A stretch of DNA of 64,000 nucleotides from Forficula auricularia (Eukaryota; Arthropoda; Insecta; Dermaptera; Forficulidae): NCBI GenBank assembly GCA_024734495.1, contig JALMQS010000682.1:84008-148007 (forward strand), in the 5' to 3' direction. Shown here one piece after another: positions 10,772-22,769 of this stretch. Numbering within the stretch: position 1 is the first letter of the stretch; the number at the start of each line of letters is the position of its first letter. Below the pieces are notes generated by a model that saw only the letters and a list, made by a program, of their open reading frames with translations, was not told the DNA's origin and made no database searches. The position numbers were made by a program, and so were the translations under genes.

Positions 10772-10803
10772 CTGAAGAAGCTGTAAAAAAACAGCGAAAT
10801 GTC
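10772..10803 (+). ncRNA. Hammerhead ribozyme-like core (complete)
   Basis: CTGAAGA, stem-loop GCTGT-aaaaaa-ACAGC, GAAAT, GTC, with AGC upstream pairing with GCT downstream as the start of stem I and more A-T pairs beyond one mismatch. No inverted partner was found around it, and its host element is not delimited. Confidence 0.55.
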
Positions 10804-10830
10804 GCTATTAATCGTATAATATAACATTTG

Positions 10831-11041
10831 GGGCCAGTTGTATGTCGGTTTGTAAAGTCTTTGTTAAATTTGACAAAGGGTAAAACCTTAGAATTCACCT
10901 TTTGCCCGGCGGGATGGCCAATCAGATGAAAGTGCGAGTCATCTGATTGGCCATCCCGCCGGGCACAAGGTGAATTCTAAGGTTTTACCCTTTGTCAAAT
11001 TTATCAAAGACTTTACAAACCGACATACAACTAACTGGTCC
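10831..11041. mobile_element. Near-perfect 210 bp hairpin MITE
   Basis: Both arms are about 100 bases and almost identical inverses: GGGCCAGTTGTATGTCGG at the left, its complement at the right, and GGCCAATCAGATGA / TCATCTGATTGGCC meeting near 10932. A shorter relative with the same ends lies at 12826-12900. Confidence 0.88.
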
Positions 11042-11104
11042 TTAGTATTATTGTTTCTTTTCCTCTTAAAAATTGATATATTTAATACTTAGTATGGAGC
11101 TGAA

Positions 11105-11799
11105 TAAGAAATAATTTTTAAGAAAAAATAAAACCGACTTCAAAAAAATTAAATGTTTCAAATAAATACACTAAAAGGTATAAAATAATTATTATCTTAT
11201 TTAGTTACAACTAAACTACGAAATATTAACATGAATTATTTTTGAAGTCGGTGCCAAACATATACCTTTTATGAATCGCACTCGACGGATCTTATGAGTA
11301 CGTTTGGCGGGTACGCTCGCTTATGGGTATAGTTTGTTTGGCACCGACTTCAAAAAGTATTTTCATGTTAATATTTCGTCGTTTAGTTGTAACTAAATAA
11401 GATAATAATTATTTTCTACCTTTTAGTGTATTTTATTTGTTGCATTTAATTTTTTTGAAGTCTGTTTTATTTTTTTCTTAAAAATTATTTTTATTTTTCT
11501 CTTTTTAGTGATGTTATTAATAGTGATCCTATCATCAGAACTTGACCAAATTAATATGACACCATACCTAAGATACCCCCTTTCCAATAAAAAAAGAATT
11601 ATCGAAATTGGTTCATAAACAAAGAAGTTAGGCCTGAACAAACCTAACAAAAAAGGTCTAATACCAATGAAAAAAAACGGTACCAATCGGAAGCTAGACT
11701 GAACCCAACGCAAATTTTTTTTTCAAAATCATAACATAGGCCTACACAAAAAAAAATTCAGTCGAATAGAGAACCTCCTCCTTTTTTGAAGTCGGTTAA
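11105..11799 (-). mobile_element. ACCGACTTCAAAAAA repeat element, copy 1
   Basis: On the - strand it opens AACCGACTTCAAAAAAGG and continues through the usual CGATTTCGATAATTC-like block to an inner hairpin made of TTTTGAAGTCGGTGCC and its inverse. Six or more copies occur in the window. No protein is encoded. Confidence 0.82.
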
Positions 11800-12141
11800 A
11801 AATGATAAATTACTGTTTATCTGCCGATATTTACCAAATCCCGTAAGTAATGGTATTTTTTGAATCACATTTCAATCTGTTGAACGGAGTCGGGAAATAA
11901 TAGTCGACGAAAAAAAGGAATCGATCCATCCATCCTTACCGGATGAAAAAATCGATCCATCTGGACGAACCTCATGTAATTAATGGCAAAACCGCCAGGT
12001 CCTATAATTCAACCTGAATAAATACTACAATTAGGGACTTTGGGCTTCTGTAGTCTTTACCTACAGACGGATTACAATACCCCATGCTTCAAAATGGATA
12101 AAGTAAATAAGCTGACGTGTTCTGATGTGGCCATCCACTTG

Positions 12142-13121
12142 ACTTTACTATACAACCTGGCCCCTCACTTATATTTAATATTTAATAAAATTATTTATAA
12201 TCCTTGTAGGGGAGGGGGTTAGTTTTTCCATTTTTAGACTCTTGGGAGCCCACTGATTATATAAACAAAATTTGGTTGAGTTTGGTACAAGGGCCTAGAT
12301 TTTCATTTTTTGACCCTGCACCCCATTTTTGGCGGTTAGTTTTTGCATTTTTAGACTTCTGGTGTCCCACTGATTATGTATACAAAATTTGGTTGAGTTT
12401 GGTAAATGGCCAAGATTTTTATTTTTTTACCCCCCCCCCCCCCCCCCATTTTGAGCGGTTAGTTTTTGCATTTTTAGACTTCTGGGGTCCCACTGTTTAT
12501 GTATACAAAATTTGGTTGAGTTTGTTAAATGGCCAAGATTTTCATTTTTTGTCCCCCCCCCCCCTATTTTTTGCCGTTAGTTTTTGTATTTTTAGACTTC
12601 TGGGGGTCCACTGATTATGTATACAAAATTTGGTTGAGTTTTCTCAAATGGTCTAGATTTTTAATTTTTAACCCCCCTCCCCCCTTAATTTTGGGTCGAT
12701 ATGCACCAAAATCTAATCAGCTCTTAATCTAAATGCACCAAAACTACGTGTGAAATTTGGTTTCGATATTCACACTAGTTTTTGAACTAGCTCGTCCAAA
12801 ATTTGGTAATGCACAGACTAACTAAGGGCCATTTGTATGTCGGTTGGTAAACTCTTTTTAAACGTTGACAAAGAGTTTACCAACCGACATACAACTGGCT
12901 TTAACTAACAGACATTTTGACAAAACAATTATTATCTCGAATAATATAATTTTTTCGATGTTCACTTATTAGGGCTTTTTTGTAGAGCGAAATGCCATGG
13001 TTTGTTTGGCTCAATTTTTTTAATCAAAATACTTTCAGCCGTTTTTTATATATTTCGGAAAAAAGATGAAAAAAACACACTTTTTTCATGCACGATTACA
13101 ATACTTGACCATACCCTGTAA
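12142..13121 (+). mobile_element. ACTTTACCATACA element, copy B (near full length)
   Basis: Contains four minisatellite units (12210-12680) with C runs up to about 20 bases, then the unique 3' part (TTTGAACTAGCTCGTCC, ACAGACATTTTGACAAAAC, CGATGTTCACTTATTAGGGC, CACGATTACAATACTTGACC). The 3' terminal repeat is damaged. The hairpin at 12826-12900 is inserted in it. Confidence 0.82.
12826..12900. mobile_element. Short hairpin element related to 10831-11041
   Basis: GTATGTCGGTTGGTAAACTC and its inverse enclose a short loop (TTTTTAAACGTTGACA). The outer ends GGGCCATTTG / CAACTGGCTT match the larger hairpin. Confidence 0.7.
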
Positions 13122-14036
13122 AAAAGAAATGATTAAGATATAAAATAAAACACAATTTTTAAAAATTATCTTTATTTAAGAGTTTTATTAAAATTTTATA
13201 AAGCAATAATTGAAAATTTACAAGTATTTTTATATAAGTATATTATATATTTATATTTAAATATGAAGTAGCTAATTTTAATATTCACGTCCTTTTTATT
13301 ATTATTATTATTTCTTATTAAGTACACTTTTATCGAAATTTTAAATCGACATGCAAGCTGTGATTTAGCCTTTAACTAATTTTCTAAAAATGGTGTAGTT
13401 TTGACGGAATTTTATGAAAAATGTTTATTTTCATAATTTATTATTATTGTATTAGTAAAGAAGAAACTAAAATTGCCAAGCAAATTTTTGCAAAATTTAT
13501 TTGGAAGCCTGGTAGAGTAGTTTATATAAAAACTATTTTATAGATTAGATAATGATTTTAATTATCTAGTGATTTTATAAATATATATATATATATATTA
13601 TTTAAAGGGAGATTTTATATATATTATTATTTGTACTAGAGAAAATTATTTGGCACATTTTTTTAAATTTACAATATTTTTTTTTATTTTTTTATTTTTT
13701 TTTATTAATATTATGTCTTCAGTGAAATTTGGAAGGCATATTTTATTAAAAATACAAATTTCAATAAATATCATAATGGCAGAATTTTAAAATTTAAACT
13801 TAAGAAATTATTTTAAACTGAAAGTTAATCTATAAAAATCATTTTATTTGGAATTGTAGTTTTCGTTATATTATACAGAAAATACCCCCAATTAATTAAA
13901 TTTTAAAATTTAATATATCATAATATTTGTAACGAACTATTAGTGGGTTTTAAAATGAAAAAATTAATTAAATATTTAAAGAAAATTGGAAAAATATAAT
14001 TATAAATTTTTATTGACACCCATCTGTATTTAATTA
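13122..14036. other. Very AT-rich DNA, nothing recognised
   Basis: Long A and T runs and a short (AT)n tract near 13578; no coding or bounded repeat signal seen. Confidence 0.6.
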
Positions 14037-14985
14037 CGAGGTTTGTTCAAAAGAAAAGGTGAAGTTTGAATTTTTCTGAAAAGTATTTATTTATTCATCA
14101 ATATCCATTTTGTCCCCTTCAAAGTAATCCCCCTCAGATATAATGCACTTATACCAGCGCTTCTTCCAATCCTCGAAGCACTTCTGAAATGCGCTTTTCG
14201 GTATGGCCTTCAGCTCGTTCTTCGATTCTGACTTTATCTCATCAATTGTGGCAAAACGCTTTCCTTTCATTGGTCTCTTCAGTTTTGGGAATAGGAAAAA
14301 GTCGCAGGGAGCCAAATCTGGTGTATAAGGTGGTTGAGGCATGGTTAGGATGTTGTTTTTGGCCAAAAAATCACGAACAAGCATTGATGTGTGAGCTGGT
14401 GCATTATCGTGCAGAATCAATGATTTTTTTTCCACAATTCCGATCGTTTGAGCCGTATTGCTTCACGCAAACGTTGCATAACTTCCTTGTAGTATTCCTT
14501 ATTAACCGCACGACCTGTTGGCAAGAACTCATGATGCACCACGCCATTGTAATTGAAGAAAACAGTGAGCAAAACCTTCACATTTGATCGAACATGGCGT
14601 GCTTTTTTCGGTCTTGGCTCATCTGGCCGCTTCGATTGGGATGATTAGACTTTGGTTTCGACGTCATAACCATATACCCACGTTTCGTCACCAGTTATGA
14701 CCCTTTTGAGCAAACCTGGATCGTCGTTGACGTCATTCAACAACTCCTGAGCGATACTAATGCGACGTTGCTTTTGCTCAAAATTTAGCAATTTTGGAAC
14801 AAACTTCGCTGCCACACGTTTCATGCCCAAAACATTCGAGAAAATTGCATGGCATGAGCCGATTGATATGCCAACATCCTCTGCAACTTCCCTAATAGTG
14901 ATTCGACGATTTTCCAAAACAATTTTTTTCACTGTTTCAATGATGCATTCAGGAATCACTTATGCATAGGGATTTTGTTCATTTT
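14037..14985 (-). mobile_element. Mariner element, frameshifted and lacking its 5' end
   Basis: The 3' terminal repeat CGAGGTTTGTTCAAAAG starts at 14037 after TA. Reading the - strand, 14959-14645 encodes a helix-turn-helix segment and the first catalytic region (VITGDETWVYGYD). 14435-14091 encodes the second catalytic region (LILHDNAPAHT), the third (YTPDLAPCDFFLFP) and a C-terminal segment. All three catalytic Asp residues survive with the D34D spacing, but two frame breaks between 14640 and 14435 and loss of the N-terminus and 5' repeat make the copy inactive. Confidence 0.92.
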
Positions 14986-15407
14986 TAAAACTTTTAAAAA
15001 ATAATTATTTAGCTTTATTTCCCTTTGAAAAATATTTTCATGCCATTATGATAATATATGTTTGCGTTTTAGAATTGTATTCACCTGTTAATTTATCACA
15101 AGTTGGTATAACAAGAAATTAATTTGAAATAAATATCAACAGTTATATTAGGTATATCCTCATAACATGTATGCGTTTTTTTTCTAATATTCATAGAATA
15201 TAATAAATAATATCGATATCTCACTATCATAGTTCCTATACATATATAGGATGATTCAGACCAGCCGTTTCAGCCCTTTATTTCGATACTGGAACGCGAT
15301 TGGATAATGAGAAAATATTTTATTGATTGTAAATACAAATCTTTTAGAAAACAATCTAGAAACGTTTATTAATAATCCAAATGTTTTAGGAGAAATTCTC
15401 CCTTTAA

Positions 15408-15910
15408 GGTAGTTCTTTCGCGACAATCCACACAAAAAGTTTTAACCTCGTTACCACTCTATACATATGAACGGTACTAAAATTTTAGGTTATGTTTTTT
15501 AACGTGACTGTACTTTTCACACTACTATATCCTCTTTATGAATACAAGCGATTGATGTTATATCTCCTCCACTAAAAATAATCGTCCAAATATGTTTTGT
15601 TTTTTATCAAAACTACGTGGTAAACAATTTCAATTTTTTTTTTAAGTTACTCCGAATATATTCTAACAAATATTAGTTTTTCATCAAGATGATGAAAGTC
15701 CTTCAATGAAAAAAAAAATAAAATAATGATCATTTTCCCACCCTTTCCCAATCCACCATATGTAAAAAATTTCTTTTTTAATTGCAATTATTTCATGTTT
15801 GGTGTCGTAAATCGTCTTCAAATTTTAACAGAGTATGTACTATCCTTTTAATGACTTATATTCCAAGTTTCGAAGACTTCTTGAATTTTCGCATTTGTGA
15901 AAGAACTACC
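15408..15910. mobile_element. piggyBac-like MITE (TTAA duplication)
   Basis: Ends GGTAGTTCTTTCGCGACAAT and GTGAAAGAACTACC are flanked by TTAA on both sides (15404-15407, 15911-15914). It interrupts a copy of the GAGAATTTCTCC foldback family whose halves lie at about 15320-15403 and 15915-15975. Confidence 0.72.
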
Positions 15911-15974
15911 TTAAATAACGGAAAATTTAAAATCTTTTTTCAGTAATTTTACAAAAGAGATTTGTATTTATTTA

Positions 15975-16814
15975 TTTGCATAGATTTTTTAACCAAGAAA
16001 TTTTGATTCTTATCGTTTTTTTTTTTAATAAAATAGATTCATCAAAAAAATTTCATTCTTGTCGAAAAATCAAAGCATAGATGCTTATTTGTATTAAATT
16101 TCAATTGGGCTCTTTTAATATTTCGTGTTCTGAAGATACATTCATTTTAGACTTTTTAGAGCTTTGCGAAAATTCAGAAAAAAATGTGGTCCTTGATAAA
16201 GGGAGACATTTTATATTACAGAATGCATTTTGAACGATTTTATCATCTTTTTGTTTTATCTCAAATTTCTTTAATATTAAATTTTGGGCTGGAAATTTAC
16301 ACCTTGTTAGGGACCATATTTTTTTACGAAATAAATATTTAATATCTCGGAAAATATAATTTTTACGGAAATAATTAAAGGTAGAAGCTTTTTTGTATCC
16401 CTGGAAGTCTTCTATTCTTTCAAAGAAATTTATTTAATATTTGAAATTTGTATTTGAACGGGGGCCCAAATCAAAGAATAGAAAATACTCTTCAACGTTC
16501 AGCATAAAATTTTTCTAAGCCTTCATTTTTTTTGTTAATATTTACTTATTATTTTTTAAGTACTAGAATTGTATTGTCATTGCAAATATCTAGGTGTTTT
16601 CGAATTTTCAAGAAAATCAGCTCAGTAGAAATAGGTCAAATAAATATTCGACAGACAACGAAACCAAATTAAATAAAACCAGGGCTTAACAATAACAGCA
16701 TTTGTTTGAGTTGACTCTATTTTTTATATTTATCATCAATTGAAAACTAATTCGGAAATAGATTCCGAAACGTCGTTAATATACTAGTAAATTTTCCTAA
16801 TGAACAGTCTAGAC
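15975..16814. other. AT-rich DNA with one degenerate hammerhead-like site
   Basis: Nothing coding is visible. Around 16750-16785 a stem-loop (CGGAA...TTCCG) is followed directly by GAAACGTC, but the CTGANGA part has been lost. Confidence 0.45.
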
Positions 16815-17395
16815 CAGGGGTGTCCAACCTTTTAGCTTCACTGGGCCACATTGAAAGAATATTAGCTGTTTTGGGCCACACATAAAATACACTAATAAAT
16901 AGCTGATAAGCAAAAAATGTAGAATACTAGTATGTACTTAATATACTTAAGAAATTAAGCTTTGTTACTTTATAAATTTTTTATTGTAAAAGTCAGGGAC
17001 AAATCAGCAACATAAAATTATAGTGAGAAGTTAGCCATTGTTCTTGGGACATTAATTCCATCGATATTTGGCTCAAAGGAATTCTCAGTGAATTCTCAAA
17101 AATCTCATCAAATATTTTGGATCTAGCTTCATTCTTTGTGTGCTTCATACTTGAAAATAGATGGTTGAATAATTAAAATTATTTAAGAATCACTTTATGA
17201 ATATCTCATTGCAAAATAATGTGTTAAATTCAAAAATTCATTACTCATTAATTAATTACAAGTTAATAATATTATATTTTTAGTAATATTACTGGGATTT
17301 TTAGTGTCAATCTCATAAAGTTTCTAAGTTTGCGATTTTTTGTTGGGCCATCTTGGGCCGCATGCGGCCCGCGTGCCGGAGGTTGGACAAGCCTG
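16815..17395. mobile_element. hAT-like non-autonomous element
   Basis: CAGGGGTGTCCAACCTTTTAG at the left and GGAGGTTGGACAAGCCTG at the right are inverted ends. The flanks GTCTAGAC and GTATTGAC form an 8 bp duplication with two changes. GGGCCACA and GGGCCGCATGCGGCCCGCG subterminal words are typical of this type. Confidence 0.78.
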
Positions 17396-17464
17396 GTATT
17401 GACCCAAATCTTTCAAAACATCAATCTGACCATAAAAGTTTCAACAAAAAAATATTTCAAGATA

Positions 17465-17990
17465 ATATATTAGAATAAATTCGGTGAGAGACGGAGTGGT
17501 AGAAATTTTAATTGAGAAGTGATGGAAAGGCAGCCCAAGAATTGAGAATGGACAAATTTTGAGCACTGCTAGAGGAGAGAAAGGGGAAATATCTTGTATT
17601 TTCCCTCATTGACCCCTTTTAAACCCGGAAGAAGGAGGGTAAATCCTCCGAAACGTTTTGATTTTTGAGTGAGAAAAAAATGACTGTCCAATAAATCTAT
17701 TTTATTCGACATAATTGTTTGAAGTGAAACTTCTTTAGGGACGTATCTGTTTGATTTTTTTGTTACAATAAAGGGGAAATGACTCAATAGAGGGGAAATA
17801 TTTTTTTAAAACCCACTAATATTTAATGACAAATATAATTGATTAAAATTAAGAAATTTAAATTATTTCAATAACATCGACCGCTAAAGTTTTACGTCCC
17901 CCGTGAGCTTATGAGAATGAGGCTCACACATACTTTTTCACTATCCTTGGGCTGCCTTTCCATCACTTCTCAATTTTAAGATAATCATAA
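17465..17990. mobile_element. Foldback relative of 621-1845 with a hammerhead-like core
   Basis: Outer ends AGTGATGGAAAGGCAGCCCA and its inverse at 17946-17972. One arm contains the core at 17626-17657. The other side seems replaced by unrelated AT-rich sequence. Confidence 0.65.
17626..17657 (+). ncRNA. Hammerhead-like core (one core base changed)
   Basis: CGGAAGA (CTGAAGA with T to G), stem-loop GGAGG-gtaaat-CCTCC, GAAAC, GTT. Confidence 0.42.
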
Positions 17991-18639
17991 AACAATTAAC
18001 AAATTAACGATACCTCATTCGCATTTAAGATTATATTGTCGATTTCCGGTTTGTTCTGGAAATCGAAAAAATGTCCAAGAAGGCTTTGATATGATTTTTA
18101 TTTTTTAATATCAATGTTTTTTGTAGAAATAAAGGGCTGGAACAGGTGGTCTTATTACCCTGTATATATATTTACAATTATTAATATTCAAGATTACCAA
18201 TCCTGAGAGTATTTTATTTTATTATATACATGCTCTAAAGCTTTTGTGAAATGGATTTAATAATGAAGAGAGAAAATAGTAGAAAATTGTTAATTTTGGG
18301 ATGGATTAATTTTAAATAATGCAGTCGAATAAGTGGGTCGAAAGTTTTTTTTTATATGTGAATGCGCAATGTATTATTATGTACGTACGTAATTAGAATG
18401 TGAAAATTTAAAGGAAGATTTCTGTTAGAAAAGAGAAGTTTAAAATTGAAGCTTAAGATTTTTTTTTATGTTTTATGTTATTTACATGATGAGTGCACAT
18501 CCCGATAAAGATAATTTTTTTATAATATTTCGAAAAAAATATTTTTAGAAAATAGTTATGATTGTTCAGAAATGTTATAAATTCAATGATGAGTTGGACC
18601 CTAAGATATTTATATACCTAAATGAAAAAAAAATATTGA

Positions 18640-18900
18640 ATAAATACAAATCTTTTATATATAAAAAAAAAACAATCTTAAAACGTTTATTTGAAATCCA
18701 AACGTTTCGGGAGAATTTCTTCACTTTTTCAAATCTGAAATAATTGCTTTAAGTAATTAATGATAAAGCAACTATAAACAAATAAATAAATCTTGAAAAT
18801 AGACAATAATACAGATTGATTGTCTTGGAGATGAAATTACCTTGAATAAAAATAAATATCTACGTAAAAATTATTTTCCTCTGAATATTAGAAAAACAGT
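18640..18900. repeat. GAGAATTTCTCC foldback family, left arm
   Basis: Words AAACAATCTTAAAACGTTT, ATCCAAACGTTTCGGGAGAA and TAAAGCAACTATAAAC recur inverted at 20700-20945. The same family appears at 15320, 37790-38150, 38215-38425, 40735 and 55060-55310. Its layout, TTGATAAA - GGGAGAA...TTCTCCC - GAAACGTTT, is reminiscent of the hammerhead core. Confidence 0.65.
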
Positions 18901-19079
18901 CTATTTCTGAATAAATTGCTGTGCTCGTCGAGAATTTTTTCTTGAATATACGAGTAAATATAATTATTCTTAAGGGTAATATTTTTAGGCGGCTTCCCTT
19001 TTTATTTTTCGAACGTGACTATTTGACAATAGGAAAGGGCCTTTACAATTGCACTTCCTGGACATAAATGTGAAATGAG

Positions 19080-20072
19080 TTTATATTATACGAGCTGCTC
19101 CAGGCGTGCCTTCGGCACGCCCTCTACACCTCGGCCCTCCGGGCAGGTGGCCCTGGCGGGCGGCGTCTCGGCATGTGATTATTAAGTCTGTAATATATAT
19201 TTGTAATATTTTGACCCCTCTTTCGCCCCCATGCACTCATTTTGGCTATTGATTTTTACAGCATACATTTTATATAGTCTTAAAAACTAACATTACAAAA
19301 TTTGATCTATATCGGAGAGAGTATTAATTTTTTGCCCCCACTCACATTTTGGGAGGTTGAAATTATTTTTTAGATATTTGCAAATATTTAGATATTTGCA
19401 AATAAATAACTCTCAGTTTTCTAAAGAGAATAAATGTACAAAAAAGCTAAAAATTTTAATATTTTGCCCCCCCCCCCCCTTTCGCTTCCATACAGCCAAT
19501 TTTGATAGTTTACAGGAATAGTTTCTTAAAGTAATAAAGAATAACTCTACAAAATTTGATCAAGATCGGAGAGAGTTTTAATTTTTGCCCCCACTCACAT
19601 TTTGGATAGTTGGGAGTCGAATTTCAAAAAATCCTGAAATTACTTTTTAGATATTTGTATTTAGAATTTTATTAAGTAAAAATCAAGTAGATATCTTATC
19701 GTTCTTAATTGAAAATGCATAATTAGTGTAAACACATTGCAAAGATATTTTGCCCCTTTTGATCCCTTTAGGGGTCGAATTTCAAAAAATCCTGAAATTC
19801 GTTTTTAGATATTTTAATTTAGTATTTTTATAAGTAAAAATCAAGTAGATATTTTATTGTCCTTAAGAGATATCACATAATCAGTGAAAACACACTTTGC
19901 CCCCTTTGACACTCTTAGGGGTCGAATTTCGAAAAATCCTTTCTTAGTGAGCCCCTATGTCATAGATGTAATATCCTCTCCAAATTTCATGTTTCTATGT
20001 CCAGTGGTTCTGATTGTTTTGATGATGAGTGAGTGAGTGAGTGTATCGGGCAAAGAATTTTATATATATAGA
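19080..20072. mobile_element. Unclassified repeat, possibly Helitron-like
   Basis: Starts near TATATTATACGAGCTGCTCC with a GC-rich hairpin (GGCGTGCCTTCGGCACGCC). It has internal near-repeats (TTTTGCCCCCACTCACATTT twice, GGGGTCGAATTTC three times) and ends GATGAGTGAGTGAGTGAGTG then TTTTATATATATAGAT. No transposase is visible. Confidence 0.5.
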
Positions 20073-20088
20073 TTTGTTTGGGTTAATA

Positions 20089-20630
20089 AATGTCAAATGG
20101 CTCTTAACACATATCGATTGTGAATTCATTGAGGTTTTTCATTTTTGCGTGGGAACTTTTCAGAGACTAAATTTCTAAAAATGGGCGGGCTCAATAATTT
20201 TAAGATACGCCCTGCTAATTACGATTTTACCCAACAGGAAGTTATTGGAAAATTTCCACTCAACAAGCGAGCAGTCAGTCACTAGAGAGTTGGACAGTCA
20301 GTTCTGAGTTGAAGCCCAGTTGGGGCGATAGTAAGTTGTCAATTGTAGTTGAGAGACGAGTTTTAAGCTCTCCAGCCGTCAGCATGGAGAAATGTATATT
20401 TATAAATAACTAATAAAAAAAACAATAATAAATAATACTCTTTTCTTTAAATACATCTCTCCTACTTCAATTACCATCAAATCAGCATCAAGACTGAAAC
20501 TGGTTGAGTCGCTTGGGCACGTTACCAAGACCTTTCTGCGGGGAACTTCATCGAGATAAATCTACAAATCGTCAACCTTTCTCTGGTCAAGAAGGGTTGC
20601 AACCAAAAATCTAAATGTTGTCGTAACAAA
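20089..20630 (+). mobile_element. Probable solo LTR
   Basis: Begins TGTCAAATGGCTC and ends GTTGTCGTAACA (TG...CA boundaries), about 540 bp, with AATAAA-type signals in the middle. No flanking gag-pol and no clear target duplication, so this is tentative. Confidence 0.35.
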
Positions 20631-20699
20631 ATACAAATTTTGAATTTTTGTTGATTAAAATTTTGATCATTTATTTCTAAAATTAATCTTTTTTTTCTA

Positions 20700-20945
20700 A
20701 AATTTTGAGAAATTTAATTTTTCTTAAATATTTATATTTTTTATTTTTATTCTACGTAATTTAATCTCCAAGAAACAAAATATTCATTTGTTTATAGTTG
20801 CTTTATAATTCATTTCTTTACTATAAAGCAATTATTTTATCAAATTTTTTAAAATTCCATTGAAAAAATGAGAAATTTACCCGAAACGTTTGGATTTCAA
20901 ATAACCGTTTTAAGATTGTTTTTTTTTATATTTATATGTTGCAGT
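20700..20945. repeat. GAGAATTTCTCC foldback family, right arm
   Basis: Inverse of 18640-18900, including ACCCGAAACGTTTGGATTTC. The two arms enclose the 19080-20072 repeat and the probable solo LTR as later insertions. Confidence 0.6.
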
Positions 20946-21610
20946 AAAAACCCGTTTTTAGTAAGAACTAGTTAAAACGCGTTTCACTGAATACCTTTAT
21001 GGCAACTAGAATTGGTTGGGTTTGGTTCAAAGGTCTAAAACAGTGATTCTCAAACTTTTTTTTAGTCACGGCACACTTTTAATAATTTAAAAATTTGACG
21101 GCACACTAACAATAAAATAAATTAATAGAATTTTATTTGGTTTATTCATTTATGTATTAATACCTATAAAATTATCATAGGACATTCTGTATCCTGTAAA
21201 ATGTTACTATCTCTTTAGTTCAATTGATCAAATAAATATTTGGATTAAACGTAATTGATAAAAAAGATGTAAAAAAAAAATAATTTTCGATTCGGGCCTA
21301 GCACTGGCGGCACACTTCAAGAATCTCGCGGCAAAATAAAGTTCCGCGGTACAGTGGTTGAGAATCACTGGTCTAGAATCTTCATTTTTGACCTTCTGCC
21401 TCATTTTGGGTGTTTATTTTCAAAAATTTTTAAACGAAAATGTCAAAAATTAGAAGCAAATTTGTAGAGGATGTAATTTCTGAAGATTCTGGACCTTTGA
21501 ACCAAACTCAAACAACATCAGTAAACTCTAGTTGCCACAAAGGTATTCACTGAAACGCGTTTTAACTAGTAAGAACCCGTTCTTACTAAATAACGGGGTT
21601 TTACTTATAT
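20945..21610. mobile_element. Palindromic element interrupted by a hAT MITE
   Basis: AAAACGCGTTTCACTGAATACC (first 20 bases of the left word) and its inverse GGTATTCACTGAAACGCGTT define arms at about 20945-21040 and 21490-21610. Confidence 0.7.
21041..21370. mobile_element. hAT MITE
   Basis: Ends CAGTGATTCTCAAAC and GTTGAGAATCACTG, flanked by GTCTAAAA and GTCTAGAA (8 bp, one change). Confidence 0.82.
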
Positions 21611-21824
21611 AAAAGATTTTTTATTTATTTATGTATATATAAAACAATCAATAACATTTTTTCAATTTATTTAATTATCGAGTGACGTGGTCAACAGTGG
21701 GACTACTGTACTTTTTACTTTCACTTATTATAAGATTACCCGAGGGACCGAGCTTTGCTTGGAAATTTTCTGTTAGTTAAAAAAGCTATTTTTTAATTAT
21801 TGTTTATTCATTGAATCACTTGTT

Positions 21825-21930
21825 TTGTTTTGAAGAAGACAATAAGAAGAGTGTGTCTTCTACTGAAATTATAAATTTTATTTATAATTCCAGCAGAAGA
21901 CACACTCTTTTATTGTCTCCTTCAATATAT
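21825..21930. repeat. Hairpin related to the foldback at 4335-4565
   Basis: AGTGTGTCTTCTACTGAAAT and its inverse, ending in TTTTATTGTCTCCTTCAATA; no hammerhead core remains. Confidence 0.65.
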
Positions 21931-22358
21931 AAAAATTTACTAGCTAGAAACTTTCAATTTGTTTTGATTCAACCACATGTTTTATTTTTATTCATCCAAT
22001 TGTTTAATTATAAAATCTATCAAAATGATTTTATCACCCAAATCCACTGTCACCCATAGAACCCAAATGCATAGATATATATACATATTTTAAAAAGAAG
22101 AGTTTAAAAAATGTTCAGGATATGACTATACGACTTTTTTGGACGGAAATAGTTAAATATATTGTCTATTTTTATAATTAGAAATGTATTCATTTTCCTT
22201 TCTTATTAATATTAATTTAAAAAATTGAAGGAGATTATTTTTTTTTTACAATGTTTAAGAAATGAGATGCCTAGGACTCATGGTAAATACAAGAGTAGTT
22301 GAGAAGACCTTGGCGGGCGGGCGGGGTATAAGGGAAAAAAAGGGTGTTTTTATGCGGG

Positions 22359-22553
22359 TCAGCTGAGCCGAGACCTGGACTCGCTGACATAAATGATCCA
22401 GTAGACGGTGGCAAAGAGCCCGAAACAGACGGGGAACAGCACCAGGGACACCTGGTCGACCGTCCCGCGAGTCGAGCCCGCATAGAGGACGGCGTGCTCA
22501 GCTGCCAGCCGGAAACGTCCACGGCTTGCCTTCCACCCTGGACCAGTGTTCTT
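22359..22553 (-). CDS. Cys-loop ligand-gated channel, terminal exon (TM4)
   Basis: The frame runs from AAG at 22553, after an acceptor ending TTTTAAAG, to TGA at 22359-22361, giving 64 residues. It contains TVDQVSLVLFPVCFGLFATV followed by YWIIYVSES and a short RSRLS tail. This is the conserved VD(K/Q)xS start and hydrophobic fourth membrane helix of Cys-loop receptors, ending just outside the membrane as usual. The exon is much more GC-rich than its surroundings. An alternative acceptor 16 bases further in (GGTCCAG) would shorten the N-terminal side only. It pairs in phase 0 with the exon at 23916-24248. Confidence 0.88.
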   Translation of the reverse strand, partial: KNTGPGWKASRGRFRLAAEHAVLYAGSTRGTVDQVSLVLFPVCFGLFATVYWIIYVSESRSRLS

Positions 22554-22660
22554 CTTTAAAACAGAAAAACAAAAAAAACAAACTTGAGTGAAATTATTAG
22601 TAAAAAAAAAAAAAAAATGTTAAGTGGCCATATCAAGCCTTGACCATACAAAATTCTTTA

Positions 22661-22765
22661 GGGGCCGTCTATAAATTACGTCACGCGAATTTCAAGATTT
22701 TTAGACTCCCCTCCCCCTGTGTCACATTTTCATTGAGCCCCCTGTATTGTGACGTCACACTATCA
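22661..22765. repeat. Fragment of a GGGCCGTCTATAAATTACGTCA repeat
   Basis: GGGGCCGTCTATAAATTACG with CCCCTCCCCCTG and TGTGACGTCACA resembles a MITE-like sequence common in insect genomes; only one end is present. Confidence 0.45.
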
Positions 22766-22769
22766 CTTT

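Noticed and set aside
12276..12614. 112-codon frame with repeated FxxFLDFWGPTDYVYKIWLSL units
   Set aside because: It is the translation of the 115 bp minisatellite in the ACTTTACCATACA element; the frame is not kept between copies.
19080..20072. Autonomous Helitron
   Set aside because: No Rep/helicase coding and no convincing terminal hairpin plus CTRR; kept only as an unclassified repeat.
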